Origin: Oegoconia quadripuncta
Taxonomy: Eukaryota; Arthropoda; Insecta; Lepidoptera; Autostichidae
NCBI GenBank assembly: GCA_949316235.1
Contig: OX438745.1
Coordinates: 1,679,001 to 1,743,000 of the forward strand
Length of the DNA: 64,000 nt
Direction of reading: 5' to 3'
Shown here: positions 29,101 to 34,807 of the stretch, piece by piece
How positions within the stretch are numbered: position 1 is the first letter of the stretch
Layout of the letters: each line of letters opens with the position of its first letter
Notes under the pieces: model-generated
Seen by the model: only the letters and a program-made list of their open reading frames with translations
Databases searched by the model: none
Told to the model about the DNA's origin: nothing
Made by a program: the position numbers and the translations under genes

Positions 29101-30565
29101 GTATATTAGTGAAGCATGCACCACTTTGAAAACATTGCGTAAGTCAGTTTAGTTCATCGAGAGGTTTCATGAAACAAAAAGTACAATAAAACTTTTTGTT
29201 AGTTAGGTATTTTTCTTTAGTTATTTCTTTTTTTTTTTTTTAAATCTAAAGTTTTTACAGGGACTTTTACAATTTTTGTATGGCAGTCCCATCGTGCCCT
29301 TTAACTAATCGCTACACTTAACGAGACACAGATGAGTTCACAAAACTGAATAATTTCCTGGCTCTTTCTGAGTTTGGTAGGGACAGAATAGCGTGAAACA
29401 CTCCTACATCAAATCCGTTCAGTTTAAGTTCACTCATCAGTGCCCTTCTAGATTGCTCGTACCGGACACACTCCACTAACAAGTGTTGGACATCCTCCAC
29501 AGTCCCACACACCTCACAGTTTGGAGAACTGGTTTTTCTCATTAGGAAGCCAAACTTGTTAAGTGGCATGTGTCCAGACCGAAGCCTATATGCTAAAACA
29601 ATAATTTTCCTACTTAACTTACTACTAATAAACCAGGGAGTATGAAGAGGATGACTCTGGTTGGATTTGTACCGAATTCCCTTTTCTTTTGACCTCTCAT
29701 CAAAATATTCATCCCATAGGTCCAAACATCTTTTTTATACTTAGGGAGGATTTCAGAGAAATTTGGTACAACATTCAAACTCAATCCCTTTAGTTATTGA
29801 ACCGCCTCTGTGGCTCAATGTAAACAACATTGGGTGTACGTTTTGGAGGTCGGTGGTTCGATGCCCAGTGGGATACATATTTAATACTCGGTTTGGTTGG
29901 TGGTGGGTCATTATAATGTCCGCCTGGCAAGCTACCACCATCTTATCTAAATCTGCTGCTAAACAGCAATGTTAATATTATTGTTGTGTTCCAGTTGTCA
30001 GAGATAAGTTAGCCTGTCCCCCAAATAAGATGGGGTTTCTGGGTCAGTACGCCACCACCTTCGGCCTTATCTTCACTTAACATCAGGTGTGACCCGATTT
30101 AAAATGAGACAGTTTTTTGCTTTTCTGAAAAGTCGATCATTTTGAGTTACGCAGTGTTAGAACTTAAGCCACGATAAGGCACTGACAAAAATATAACCAA
30201 ACCATTAGGCTTGATTTGATAAAAATTTTGTGTCGGAAACTTTTAATTAATTTCTCACGGTGCTCCCTTAGACACTCCAACCGTCCGATACATCTCATAT
30301 GTTCTGTTTAAGCATATATTAATTACAGTTGAAAGGTCGGTTTCGATACTTAATAGGTTCAAAATGTTACCTTCTGTACAGCCTTTGCTCGTGAAACGCC
30401 AGGCAGCCCTCGGTCATGTTTAGATTTCTTTCCTAAAACCTTAATTTTCTCCCTATTTATATGTACTTCGAAAGGATTAAGTTTTTTCTTATTCAAATCC
30501 CCTTTCCGTTTGCCGTGTACTTTGTCGGCTAAACCAGAGTTTCTCTTGTTTTTCACTTTAGCCAT
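11062..30565 (-). CDS. NOP14: Nucleolar protein 14 (Nop14), complete 10-exon gene
   Basis: Ten exons (30371-30565, 28704-28897, 27629-27720, 26050-26369, 24385-24524, 18026-18141, 14816-15480, 13222-14216, 12041-12196, 11062-11152) sum to 2964 nt, that is 987 codons plus a TGA stop, with every junction in phase. Family hallmarks appear in order: NPFEVHINREK and HDRGLPGVSRA near the N-terminus, KKNIYNLADDEILTH, HFGGG, LTEKLDSEWKDL, RELKFEKRG, an acidic Asp/Glu/Ser tract (exon 7), KLVSLLYPTSDYRHPVTTPS, and the basic tail KGALREIRRDK to KRMK. Nop14 acts in the nucleolus in the SSU processome for 18S rRNA maturation (family knowledge). It is somewhat longer than vertebrate NOP14 (about 860 residues), mainly in the acidic tract. 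Intron 5 holds a full-length LINE. Confidence 0.95.
11273..11495 (-). mobile_element. SINE family B, reversed
   Basis: Ends in ACACCAATCGGTCGTC (reversed head); carries GGGGTTCGAACCCGCAACCG and a body running back to ATATTTCGGACACTTACACC. Confidence 0.85.
11498..11640 (+). mobile_element. YYKISDYL LINE fragment
   Basis: Frame reads LNEKQFKDHVKTTL then KKGYYKISDYLNDKNAS; directly follows a family B SINE. Confidence 0.6.
11661..11935 (+). mobile_element. SINE family A (tRNA-headed)
   Basis: Head CCGCCTC..TGGCTCAAT (box A) and GAGTTCGATCCCC (box B), body, then CATCAGGTGTGATTGAGGTC and an A-tail. Confidence 0.8.
12041..12196 (-). CDS. NOP14: NOP14 exon 9
   Basis: 156 nt. Encodes FTGSKSSKLSREAAERARL, then KKETKGALREIRRDKAYIA and RQKIH, matching the basic C-terminal region of Nop14. 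Acceptor ttcgcag ends at 12197; donor gtaaga begins at 12040. Confidence 0.9.
12287..12618 (+). mobile_element. SINE family A, near full length
   Basis: Head with GGTTCGATCCCCAGC, middle GGTAGGGCATTTTATGTCCG, tail and poly(A). In NOP14 intron 8. Confidence 0.85.
12640..12795 (+). mobile_element. RTE LINE C-terminus fragment
   Basis: MNNLMKVNEAKEVCQDRSKW and KPVVSAYANG. In NOP14 intron 8. Confidence 0.6.
13098..13207 (+). mobile_element. LINE 3' end next to the NOP14 exon 8 donor
   Basis: GGCATTTACTGGGATCGCG to poly(A). Opposite strand to NOP14, ending about 14 nt from the splice donor. Confidence 0.65.
13222..14216 (-). CDS. NOP14: NOP14 exon 8 (helical repeat core)
   Basis: 995 nt, the largest exon. 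Encodes ELLLGKTPSQQSLAIQKLIK and onward, including FFKLVSLLYPTSDYRHPVTT, LEYTTLSKRFVPSSVNFIRG and the end RLYEPDIQEV. Acceptor cttacag ends at 14217; donor gtaagt begins at 13221. A LINE poly(A) tail lies only about 15 nt past the donor. Confidence 0.95.
14542..14766 (+). mobile_element. SINE family A, lacking the tRNA head
   Basis: Starts at AGGGCATTTTAAATGTCC, ends in poly(A) about 50 nt from the NOP14 exon 7 donor. Confidence 0.75.
14816..15480 (-). CDS. NOP14: NOP14 exon 7 (acidic tract)
   Basis: 665 nt, almost entirely Asp/Glu/Ser/Lys/Asn codons (for example SDDESDDDEKEDDEKEDDEK). It ends in the conserved-position segment KIVSFFDLKADKGENLK. Acceptor ttcgcag ends at 15481; donor gtactt begins at 14815. 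Confidence 0.9.
15566..15755 (+). mobile_element. SINE family B with shortened head
   Basis: GATTGGTGTAGGGTTCGAAT: box A is joined directly to box B, with about 45 bp lost. Confidence 0.75.
16041..16305 (-). mobile_element. SINE family C, reversed
   Basis: ACACACAGCGCCATCTAG (tail side), CGGGATTCGAACCCGCGACC (box B), ACACCAAACAGGTCGTC (head). In NOP14 intron 6. Confidence 0.85.
16506..17418. mobile_element. Tc1/mariner-derived fold-back element with about 290-bp inverted arms
   Basis: The left arm (16506 to about 16800) and right arm (about 17125-17418) are near-identical inverted copies that start CAGGGTGG and CAGAGTGG. They are flanked by TA (16504-16505 and 17419-17420). The spacer retains the end of a transposase-like frame on the minus strand (16907-16990: RSVRKRIHLCINQNGEHFEH, then LYHK and stop), whose HFEHL ending is typical of insect Tc1/mariner-type transposases. 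The rest of the gene is gone. It lies in NOP14 intron 6. Confidence 0.75.
17640..17790 (+). mobile_element. LINE 3'UTR fragment
   Basis: GGTTGTCTGGAAGAAATCGC and GATAAGACCGCCTTTGTA, a recurrent lepidopteran LINE tail; related to 46585-46720. Confidence 0.5.
18026..18141 (-). CDS. NOP14: NOP14 exon 6
   Basis: 116 nt. Encodes SADDLEDNFELEDEQEFMLA and YDKDGKPLVPDHV, matching the family block SADDL. Acceptor tttcag ends at 18142; donor gtattt begins at 18025. Too short to appear as a stand-alone ORF. Confidence 0.9.
18314..18324. repeat. LINE target-site duplication, 3' side
   Basis: ACATTAAAGTT, identical to 23794-23804. Confidence 0.88.
18360..18394 (-). other. 3'UTR hairpin of the LINE
   Basis: GAGGGT (18360-18365) pairs with ACCCTC (18389-18394) around an inner perfect 18-nt palindrome (18367-18384, TTATCATTATAATGATAA). 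Placed just before the poly(A) tail, it may be the RT recognition structure; that role is inferred. Confidence 0.6.
18449..22156 (-). CDS. LINE ORF2: APE endonuclease - reverse transcriptase - RNase H - CCHC
   Basis: The open frame runs about 1235 codons from just after an in-frame TAA (22157-22159) to the stop at 18449. The only early AUG is at 21910, inside the endonuclease domain, so the true start is not a normal AUG. APE endonuclease motifs: LQWNCRS, VLSETW, ILGDFNGHHSNW, LGSDH. RT motifs (numbered from the internal Met): FIDIDNAYNN about 481-490, GLAQGDPLSPLLFN about 538-551, YADDFVFY about 569-576. RNase H: FTDASKD about 870, E at about 906, LTDSRSAL about 930, GNEIADRLAKEA about 983-994. 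C-terminal CX2CX7HX4C finger: CEICESVEDVFHILMEC at about 1088-1104. All catalytic residues expected for target-primed reverse transcription are present. Confidence 0.93.
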   Translation of the reverse strand: MDNKNRNVSLNILQWNCRSIRPKLIEFENILTQEKIHIAVLSETWLEPDSYFKINQYNIFRHDRDDGYGGVAILTHQSIKPHMITQQISNTGIEILHVRLYNCDELQNIIAIYCPPSISTCQRDWDQIFARGTGKSMILGDFNGHHSNWSSKTDRRGIQIFDALTDSIYVTLNDGRPTWIKLVNGFMQEYTPDISMVSSDIATKFTWNVLNESLGSDHLMIKIATSVKVSSDVIKRRNYKQADWNGYKDYLRDRFPKIIFPDNLQRAYDIFTDSINSAANIYIPYTKICQNPSSKFSPKPYWNVDLSKAVAERRLALSKFRRNPTPQNRDTLQDKIRNTQRLIRQARTNNWQAFCSSLEYTSSPSEMWRKMRWVKGYKGARPYVDDDKAAKLLRTLTPDYVPPDNPCFSSRNPKLESQFSMSELVKCIRPTDTAPGSDEISFSMIKNLPETGKIILLTLFNTFYADSFVPRQWREINIIPIPKPGRDPNSDSSLRPISMMSCLCKIFHAMINQRLEWFLEKNNCFSDNTIGFRKVRSSLDNLANLVTRIQIGFSNKLTTIGCFIDIDNAYNNVEVTCLLSILDNLGVGAKICCYLWNFLKQRYLKIVSSRVGVSRMTGRGLAQGDPLSPLLFNIATIHICKNINNVYAAHYADDFVFYSTCHSVEEGSRKLQRALDSFSVMLRDIGLDISPSKSKVCIFKQGITKDSTKLEINDVRLQEVDNVKYLGLWLDRSLRWAKHINEIKEKSQKFLNVFKVLAGSGWGVHPKHLRRLYISIIRSRLDYASFLYDNSYQTHTVKLDRIQNQCMRIVGGFIKSTPIHVMENELCLAPLYIRRLYLSGKFWLKCKSFRGNKTIELLNDLSDLSRHCFWRRKKKPLLVVSHENFKLTRIHSSQQLETFSLDTWVSSVDLTGAIECYIQTVNKAKCEFNTDSLNAICTQFVTQKYGDYYKIFTDASKDPDDMGCAFFDPQTNNTIKFNIVDKMSIMYAELIAIAEALSYMQTIGCKNFVVLTDSRSALQHLTRCSTSRFRGTPIAYVILELIYTLQRNNTKVVLQWIPSHVGITGNEIADRLAKEACVEGITYSCPPCHSDLIYLVKDRCLELWKEYFDKRSLSKGIWYKTIQPNLLRYPWFDGADMSRREVVTVLRLRSGHIPLNKFGYLMAKVLSPNCEICESVEDVFHILMECVRSEDLRRQFMINYNFTYEVGICNSVLAFPLSREAKSLYQIVKLALSRR
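22149..23630 (-). CDS. LINE ORF1, gag-like nucleic-acid-binding protein
   Basis: 493 residues from ATG at 23628-23630 to TAA. Residues 1-90 are acidic and low complexity, about 95-250 look like an RNA-binding fold, and 252-303 hold three zinc knuckles: CSRCWKLGHNAKRC (CX2CX4HX4C), CPKCGANHPNC and CVNCSGNHISLAKTC. After that comes a Pro/Lys-rich linker (PPSPPKKKKRTHKSK). Such ORF1 proteins coat the element RNA and form the retrotransposition particle (family knowledge). It ends in tandem TAA TAA at the ORF2 junction. It is uninterrupted, consistent with a young copy. Confidence 0.92.
   Translation of the reverse strand: MNESTNTEQNQSYVAGGTFNRSSSMLSLQNDTLEDTIKDISVENEEVHGEDIIQLESDNNIMRSNKREREEDLSEWSLVERKGKKVKDGHEKIEIYITCNEKMPKQFTLAKLFQDAGIKDILRIKYLNPYKIRVEFINEVSAETLTTTECFIKMGWRFQKSMEVNVSYGVIKSVDLYLSEEQILKEITCPNAVKLVSAKRLQRRNTINDNEDPWVPSETVRLCFHGSYLPGYIYVSNLRIKVEKYVFPVSQCSRCWKLGHNAKRCPSIKIVCPKCGANHPNCDTQLLKCVNCSGNHISLAKTCPAYLKEKKIREVMADFNCTYRKALAIYVPSVSPTCHDDNKQTKMPPIFTAPVKINNKQRSYAEIVQVNADVHYVEPPQPRLPPSPPKKKKRTHKSKSNEWESTTQNDSTNEDSDQKGASTDEPIRQISVTFNELLARLKNIIFFKNLTLSIKVKKVLKTCLEWIILVIVENISDWPILKNMFDYITNLTG
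23759..23793 (-). promoter_or_regulatory. Internal Inr + DPE promoter of the LINE
   Basis: The element begins CCATTC on the minus strand, an initiator with A+1 at 23791. Exactly at +28 to +33 (23764-23759) lies AGTCGT, a perfect match to the degenerate downstream promoter element. Insect Jockey/I-type elements use this TATA-less arrangement so that the whole promoter is copied into each new insertion. Confidence 0.75.
23794..23804. repeat. LINE target-site duplication, 5' side
   Basis: ACATTAAAGTT, identical to 18314-18324; the T-rich strand suits endonuclease nicking. Confidence 0.88.
24385..24524 (-). CDS. NOP14: NOP14 exon 5
   Basis: 140 nt. Encodes PSDGLKTDEKQMKEERLRLE, then coiled-coil-like QLEKERQQRM and an Ala/Lys-rich end. 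Donor gtaagt begins at 24384. The intron that follows (18142-24384) contains the intact LINE. Confidence 0.92.
24557..24812 (-). mobile_element. RTE LINE fragment
   Basis: Reverse complement of the CQDRSKWKSAI...STLNRRACTNNLM region plus the upstream GRERPR-like segment. In NOP14 intron 4. Confidence 0.55.
26050..26369 (-). CDS. NOP14: NOP14 exon 4
   Basis: 320 nt. Encodes DFVSDGHFGGGIL, a lysine-rich stretch, LTEKLDSEWKDLQP and RELKFEKRGT, all family-typical. Acceptor cacag ends at 26370; donor gtgagt begins at 26049. Confidence 0.93.
26391..26450 (+). mobile_element. SINE family A, short fragment beside NOP14 exon 4
   Basis: GTCGCGGATTCGATTCCCAG and TTCGGTTGGTGGCAG. Confidence 0.5.
26726..26877. 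repeat. 11-bp minisatellite (AAATGAAAATG)n
   Basis: About 13 near-perfect units. An apparent reverse-strand ORF of Phe/His/Ile repeats here is an artefact of the repeat. Confidence 0.9.
26876..26999. mobile_element. Half copy of the 27206-27375 MITE
   Basis: Matches the right two thirds of 27253-27375 (CCCTATGAAAAAAATCG, CTAGAGGCGCTGCACATTTC). Its left part is replaced by the AAATG-type minisatellite. Confidence 0.6.
27075..27197. mobile_element. Two head-to-head family B SINE pieces
   Basis: A forward head (ACGACGGATTGG, GCGGGTTCGATTTCCC) runs to TTTGTGTGATTTTT and meets a reversed head (GGTTTCGCTGACAGGGTCAC to CAATCGGTCGTC). Confidence 0.6.
27206..27375. mobile_element. Short MITE (about 170 bp)
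   Basis: Ends GTGAGTTTTGT and ACAAAACTCAC, with inverted similarity continuing about 45 bp (CGCGTTC/GAACGCG, CGTTTACG/CGTAAACG). ACT flanks both ends. A half copy lies at 26876-26999. Confidence 0.65.
27405..27619 (+). mobile_element. Chimeric SINE: family C head on family B body
   Basis: The head GTGGTTAGAAACTTTGACTG with CAAAAGGTCGCGG is family C; from AAATGTTTGTGTGATG onward it is family B. It ends about 10 nt before the NOP14 exon 3 donor. Confidence 0.7.
27629..27720 (-). CDS. NOP14: NOP14 exon 3
   Basis: 92 nt. Encodes RGQTLEQIEKFDDPKSSDDE and EDGGKRFGGLD. Acceptor ttttcag ends at 27721; donor gtgagt begins at 27628, only about 10 nt from a family B/C SINE. Confidence 0.9.
27953..28590 (-). 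mobile_element. RNase H-type LINE 3' fragment (nest level 2)
   Basis: Bounded by a 12-bp TSD TTATGGACTTTT (27941-27952, 28591-28602), poly(A) at the left. Encodes the ORF2 C-terminus MPLNKFGFLMRKTSSPNCEV with the CX2CX7HX4C finger (28041-28292), related to but diverged from the intact LINE. Itself interrupted at 28351-28400. Confidence 0.8.
28351..28400 (+). mobile_element. Tiny LINE 3' end (nest level 3)
   Basis: 29 bp of LINE 3'UTR (GTATAAAAGTCCCTAAATC...) plus about 21 A. Flanked by an 11-bp TSD ACTTACTACTA (28340-28350, 28401-28411). It is on the opposite strand and similar to the 3' end of the outer element. Confidence 0.75.
28704..28897 (-). CDS. NOP14: NOP14 exon 2
   Basis: 194 nt. 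Acceptor tctcag ends at 28898. Encodes RKETLGTEMKLMNKTNTF and RIGEKDILLSAEDRMVARFA, then KKNIYNLADDEILTH. Donor gttatt begins at 28703 and is weak, but phase continues correctly into exon 3. Confidence 0.9.
29226..29787 (-). mobile_element. Second 5'-truncated RNase H-type LINE copy
   Basis: TSD CTTTAGTTATT at 29215-29225 and 29788-29798. Encodes LWDEYFDERSKEKGIRYKS to FSFVNSSVSR with an intact CCHC finger (CEVCGTVEDVQHLLVEC). Nearly identical to the 27953-28590 copy, so both are recent. Confidence 0.85.
29801..30095 (+). mobile_element. SINE family A
   Basis: ACCGCCTCTGTGGCTCAATG to CATCAGGTGTGACC. Abuts the TSD of the 29226-29787 LINE. Confidence 0.8.
30371..30565 (-). CDS. NOP14: NOP14 exon 1
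   Basis: 65 codons from ATG at 30563-30565; donor gtaaca begins at 30370. Carries NPFEVHINREK and HDRGLPGVSRAKAVQK. Phase 0 at the end. Confidence 0.93.
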
Positions 30566-30689
30566 GTTATTTTATTTATTACAATCAAAACATGCACTCA
30601 TATATTATTATAAAAGCACGCAAAGTACGTGCAATGAACTAAAAAGTTAGGTTATCTTCGCCATCCCCCCCCCCACCTGTTTTGACATT

Positions 30690-31335
30690 TATTCTTTTTT
30701 TTTTTTTTTTTTTTTTTAGTTTTATTTTCTCCTCTAGGAGAAGGCAAAGGGATCTAGCCCATAACAGCCATGTCTTATTTTTCTTATTTCTTCATTTTGT
30801 AAGTCAGTCTCAGTCAAAACAAGTCATTCGTCGTATACTTGGCGTATACAGAGTCTAGTCACGGTCAAGTCATTCTTCAGTAAAGTGGCAGAATGCTTTA
30901 CAAAAGATTTTGGCGGCTTCTTGAGGGAACCCGAAAGCTCCGTTACGCACTTTAATTTACACTTCCCTTCACTTGTACACCATCACTAACGTTTGCTGCA
31001 CAATATTCTGCCATTATTAAGCTTCAAAAGTTAGAATGCACAAATTATAAGAATAATAAAGAAAAATGCTACTTCACTCGCCGAGTTCCCGCCAAAAAGC
31101 CTTATTCTTTTTTTTTGGTTTAATTGTCTCCTCTCGGAGAAGGCGAAGGGAACTATGTTGATACAGCCATGTCTTTTTTCTTTAGTTTAATGAAGTCAGT
31201 CTCAGTCAAAATAAGTCATTCGTCGTATGGTACTTGGCGTATAGAGTCTAGTCGCGATCAAGTCATTCTTCAGTAAAGTGGCAAAATGCTTTACGAAAGA
31301 TTTTGGCGGTTTCTTGTAGAAATCCGAAAGTTTCA
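30690..31335 (-). repeat. Direct duplication A1-B1-A2 upstream of NOP14
   Basis: A1 (30690-30955) and A2 (31108-31335) share GGAGAAGGCRAAGGGA, AGTCAGTCTCAGTCAAAA and CAGTAAAGTGGCARAATGC. B1 (30956-31100) recurs as B2 at 31826-31968 (CCTTCACTTGTACACCATC, GCCGAGTTCCCGCCAAAAA). A has a T-run on its left, so it is probably a reversed retroelement 3' end. Confidence 0.65.
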
Positions 31336-31825
31336 TTACAACATAGGTTTCAAAACCTACCATGTAATGTTAGCATTACAGCATAAGTTTTGGAATTTGA
31401 AAAAATAACTATCATACGCATACTGCAAGAAGAATATTTTTAAAAAGTTAATTTTTTTTTCTCGGTATCGATTATTTACTCGAATCGGAATCGAGACAAT
31501 TTATATTAGAATTTATTAAGATTTTATTTTAAATATCGAAGTATTTGTTTCGCAGTCACATCGTATGTTAGTTGAAATCGATTTAAAAATCAAACTGGCC
31601 AGCACGATCTGACGCGCTTGCGTGCCATTTTAATTTTATACACATGTTTCTCTTTAATAAATGTTTATAGAAACCTGCTTTCTTGTTTTTACTTACCTCA
31701 CAATCGATATGTAAAGCAGAGTGTTTATCTCGGGTGTAAGCATCAATTGCATACTCGGGCGCCAAAAACCTCATATGCAATTGATGTCATACAGCCCTTG
31801 GTTAACAATCTACTATTAATATACA

Positions 31826-31968
31826 CTCCCCTTCACTTGTACACCATCGCTGACTTTTGCTGCACAATCTTCTGCCATTATTAAACTTCAAAACTCAGAA
31901 TGCACAAATTACAAGAACTAAAAACAAAAATGCAACGTTTTGCCGAGTTCCCGCCAAAAAATCCTTTG
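31826..31968. repeat. B2 copy of the upstream duplication
   Basis: Matches 30956-31100; separated from A2 by about 490 bp of unrelated sequence (31336-31825). Confidence 0.6.
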
Positions 31969-32526
31969 GCAAACGTGTTTTTGACAGCAGTAGTGGATGC
32001 ATTCATAAATTTTTAATCGAAGACGTTTATACACTCATACGTTTCATTCCGGATTCTTGTGTTTTATGGAAGAAATGTAAATTCTCAAGGACTGCGGGGG
32101 ATCGATCACATTAGTTAAAAATAACATATACTGCTTCTCTGGGTCGTTAGCCCCGCTCTTGTCATTTTATATTTTGACAGAATTTGACAATTGATGCCGT
32201 GCGTCTGTGGAAAGCCCAACTAGTCTTCAGCAGGTGTGCTCATCAATAACAACATATAACAGCTTATTATTTATTTTAGCTATTTTAGATAACTTGATGT
32301 CGTATGACATATTGTTGTGACGAAATGTTGCTGTTAAACTACATACCGGTTTAGTTATACTCACGCAATTCATAAATTAGGACATAGAGAGATAATTATA
32401 AGTTAATATTTTAACGATGTCTCAGTGCAGATATAAATAAATAAATAAATATAAATTAAAAAACAGATATAAATGTACATATACTTGTACTTGTGTACCT
32501 TATAAATGCACAGTAAAAATTTTACT

Positions 32527-32729
32527 TTGTTTCGGACATTTAAATCAATCACCTAGACCCAAACTAAGCAAAGCTTGTACCATGGATACTAGATAACGGA
32601 TAAACACATATATATTTCAATAAATCCATGAGTCCATGCATAATAAATATCCATTCATATTCATTACACAAACAATTACCAGTCATAATTCGAACCCACA
32701 ACCCTTGGTTTCTATGACGTCGTCAGTAA
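32527..32729 (-). mobile_element. SINE family B, reversed and diverged
   Basis: CGGACATTTAAATCAATCAC to CCCTTGGTTTC and CGTCGTC. Confidence 0.7.
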
Positions 32730-33079
32730 AATTTGTGATCTCATAGATATAAAACATTATTGTTCTATAGTGCCTCTCCTCCAGCTGCTCGCGCCCAGCA
32801 TTCACTACACAAAAGAAAAAACCTCGAAGACATTAAAGAAAAGACGAAGACACAACTTGAAAATAAAACTAAATAATTTAAGGGTAATAAATGACACAAA
32901 AGACTAGATACGAGTCCGCGAAAAAGGACGCAGGCGGAAAGTTGTAGGTAATAAATAAACAAGTCTGTCGTTGCCCAGCCTATCCAGCCGTAAACCGTTT
33001 TAACATCAATATAATAATTTTGAGAAATAATATGACCAATAAGTTTAAATTCATTCACTAACATTCATACTGACTTTAT

Positions 33080-33945
33080 AGTCACGCTTGCTTCCCGTAG
33101 GGGTAGGCAGAGACCATAGATTTCCACTTGCTATGATCCTGACACACATCTTTTTTTATTTCATTCACTGTCATAAGGTTGTTCATACATGCTCGTCGGT
33201 TTGTTGAGGTACTCTTGACTTGACCTTTCTTTTTAAGACGTCCCCGATTTGATCATGCTACGTTTGCCGTGGTCTTTCCTTACTAACACTGCCATCCACA
33301 TTTCTATCGTATATCTCTTTCGTTAGTATTCTTTCATTCATCCTCTCCACATATCCAAACCATCTCAGCATACCTTTTTCAATCATTGTCACTACATTTT
33401 GTTTTACACTGCTTAACTCCCTAATTACACTATTTCTGATTCAGAGTCACCCCACTCACACTTCTCAATGATTTCATTGCCACTGCATTAATTCTACTTC
33501 AATTTTTCTTTTACCGTACCCAGCATTGGAACCAGAAATCAGTGTTGTAACCAGCACCCTGCCATGAACAGCCAGACGAGCTTTTGCGTACAAACGTATT
33601 TGCTCCACTTTTTCTCAATCTATTCAAGCACCTCTCTCAAATACCACAACTTTAGTTTACTCACATTGTTTTTCATTCCTTTTTCTTTCAAAGCTGTATT
33701 CATTAGTGTTACCATTTCTTATAACTCCTCTTGTGGCGACGCAAAGATTACTTGGTTATCGACATTTATCTTGACATCTGCGACATCTATGTCGATGACC
33801 AAGTAAGCAAGTAACCCATACATTCTCAATCCACATTCATACTCTTTCAATACTTGCAGACAACTGTCCATGAACAGGTTAAACAGCCAAGGGAACGCAA
33901 CTTAACCCTGTCTAACACCTTTCTCGGTGTTAAATTTGGTATACG
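33080..33945 (-). mobile_element. RTE LINE pseudogene fragment, about 0.87 kb
   Basis: Reverse-strand pieces of RT in order: NLFMDSCLQVLKEYECGLRM, DNQVIFASPQEEL, MLRWFGYVERMNERI and KERPRQT, ending at the QDHSKWKSMVSAYPYGK-like terminus. Many stops and frameshifts. Confidence 0.7.
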
Positions 33946-34764
33946 CCCTCATTCTTCTCTGGGGAATGCCTAGTGAATAAGCGATAACTGTATGTCCTGA
34001 CAATTTCAAATGTTATTCTTATAACTTACGAAATAAAACATTTTTTATTTCATTTGATTTGATTAATCCTAACACTAGCACTGGAATCTTCATAAAGTGA
34101 CTTCAGTGCTCGTATCAAGATGCTATCTACCCCATACATGGACAATGCTGACCACAATTTATTCCTCACGATCACATACATCGAGAAGTGAAGGTATACA
34201 CATCATGTCCTTCGTCAGTGAAACTTAGCATTTAAAATGATTAAATAATTAACATTCTGATTTACATATAATCCAAAAAGTGTATTCGTGTTTTTATCCA
34301 AATGGTAAGGTTTCCGTCGACAACTAACCCAATTGTCGATACATTTAATTTGTCTGTGCGCGATAGGTATGTATGTACACATGCATCATTACCTATATCA
34401 CACTGCAATCCTTATTGATTGGGTTAAATTATAAATACGAATCAGTGCTCAAACGCACTTACAAAAAGTTTGTGAACGTAGCCATAAAAAATTTATAAAT
34501 GGAACCACAACAGTCAATGGTACAGTAAAATAGTTTTCATTACATTGTGCTAAGGTTTTAAATGCAATGTTGTTACCTGCATTAATAACTAGGTCATTTG
34601 ACTAACCTACCTGTGATTGGTGGAGAATTAGACCCGAACAATGCCGAAGTGACTTTCGGCTAAATTCGTTGCGACGCCGTGCAGTATCTAGCGCGTAGGT
34701 ATATTATTGTGTGGCCGCTCGCTTCGTTGTCGCTGTAAGTACGAATCAACTTGCTTCAAGAAAA

Positions 34765-34807
34765 ATGGCAGACATTACCAAAGAAGAACTTGAAAAGGAA
34801 ATCGCAA
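34765..34807 (+). CDS. SWIB-protein gene exon 1
   Basis: 43 nt. ATG at 34765 encodes MADITKEELEKEIA; donor gtgagt at 34808. Too short for ORF detection but joins exactly to exon 2 to complete the DEK-C helix (EIAKILKNANLAKT). Confidence 0.88.

Larger units (their letters stand above)
30566..34764. other. Divergent intergenic interval between NOP14 and the SWIB-protein gene
   Basis: Contains both 5' flanks. The A/B duplications, a family B SINE and RTE LINE debris fill most of it. 31970-32526 and 34070-34600 show no recognisable feature. An ATTGG (inverted CCAAT) lies at about 34616, roughly 150 bp before the SWIB-protein start, but no promoter is claimed. Confidence 0.4.
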
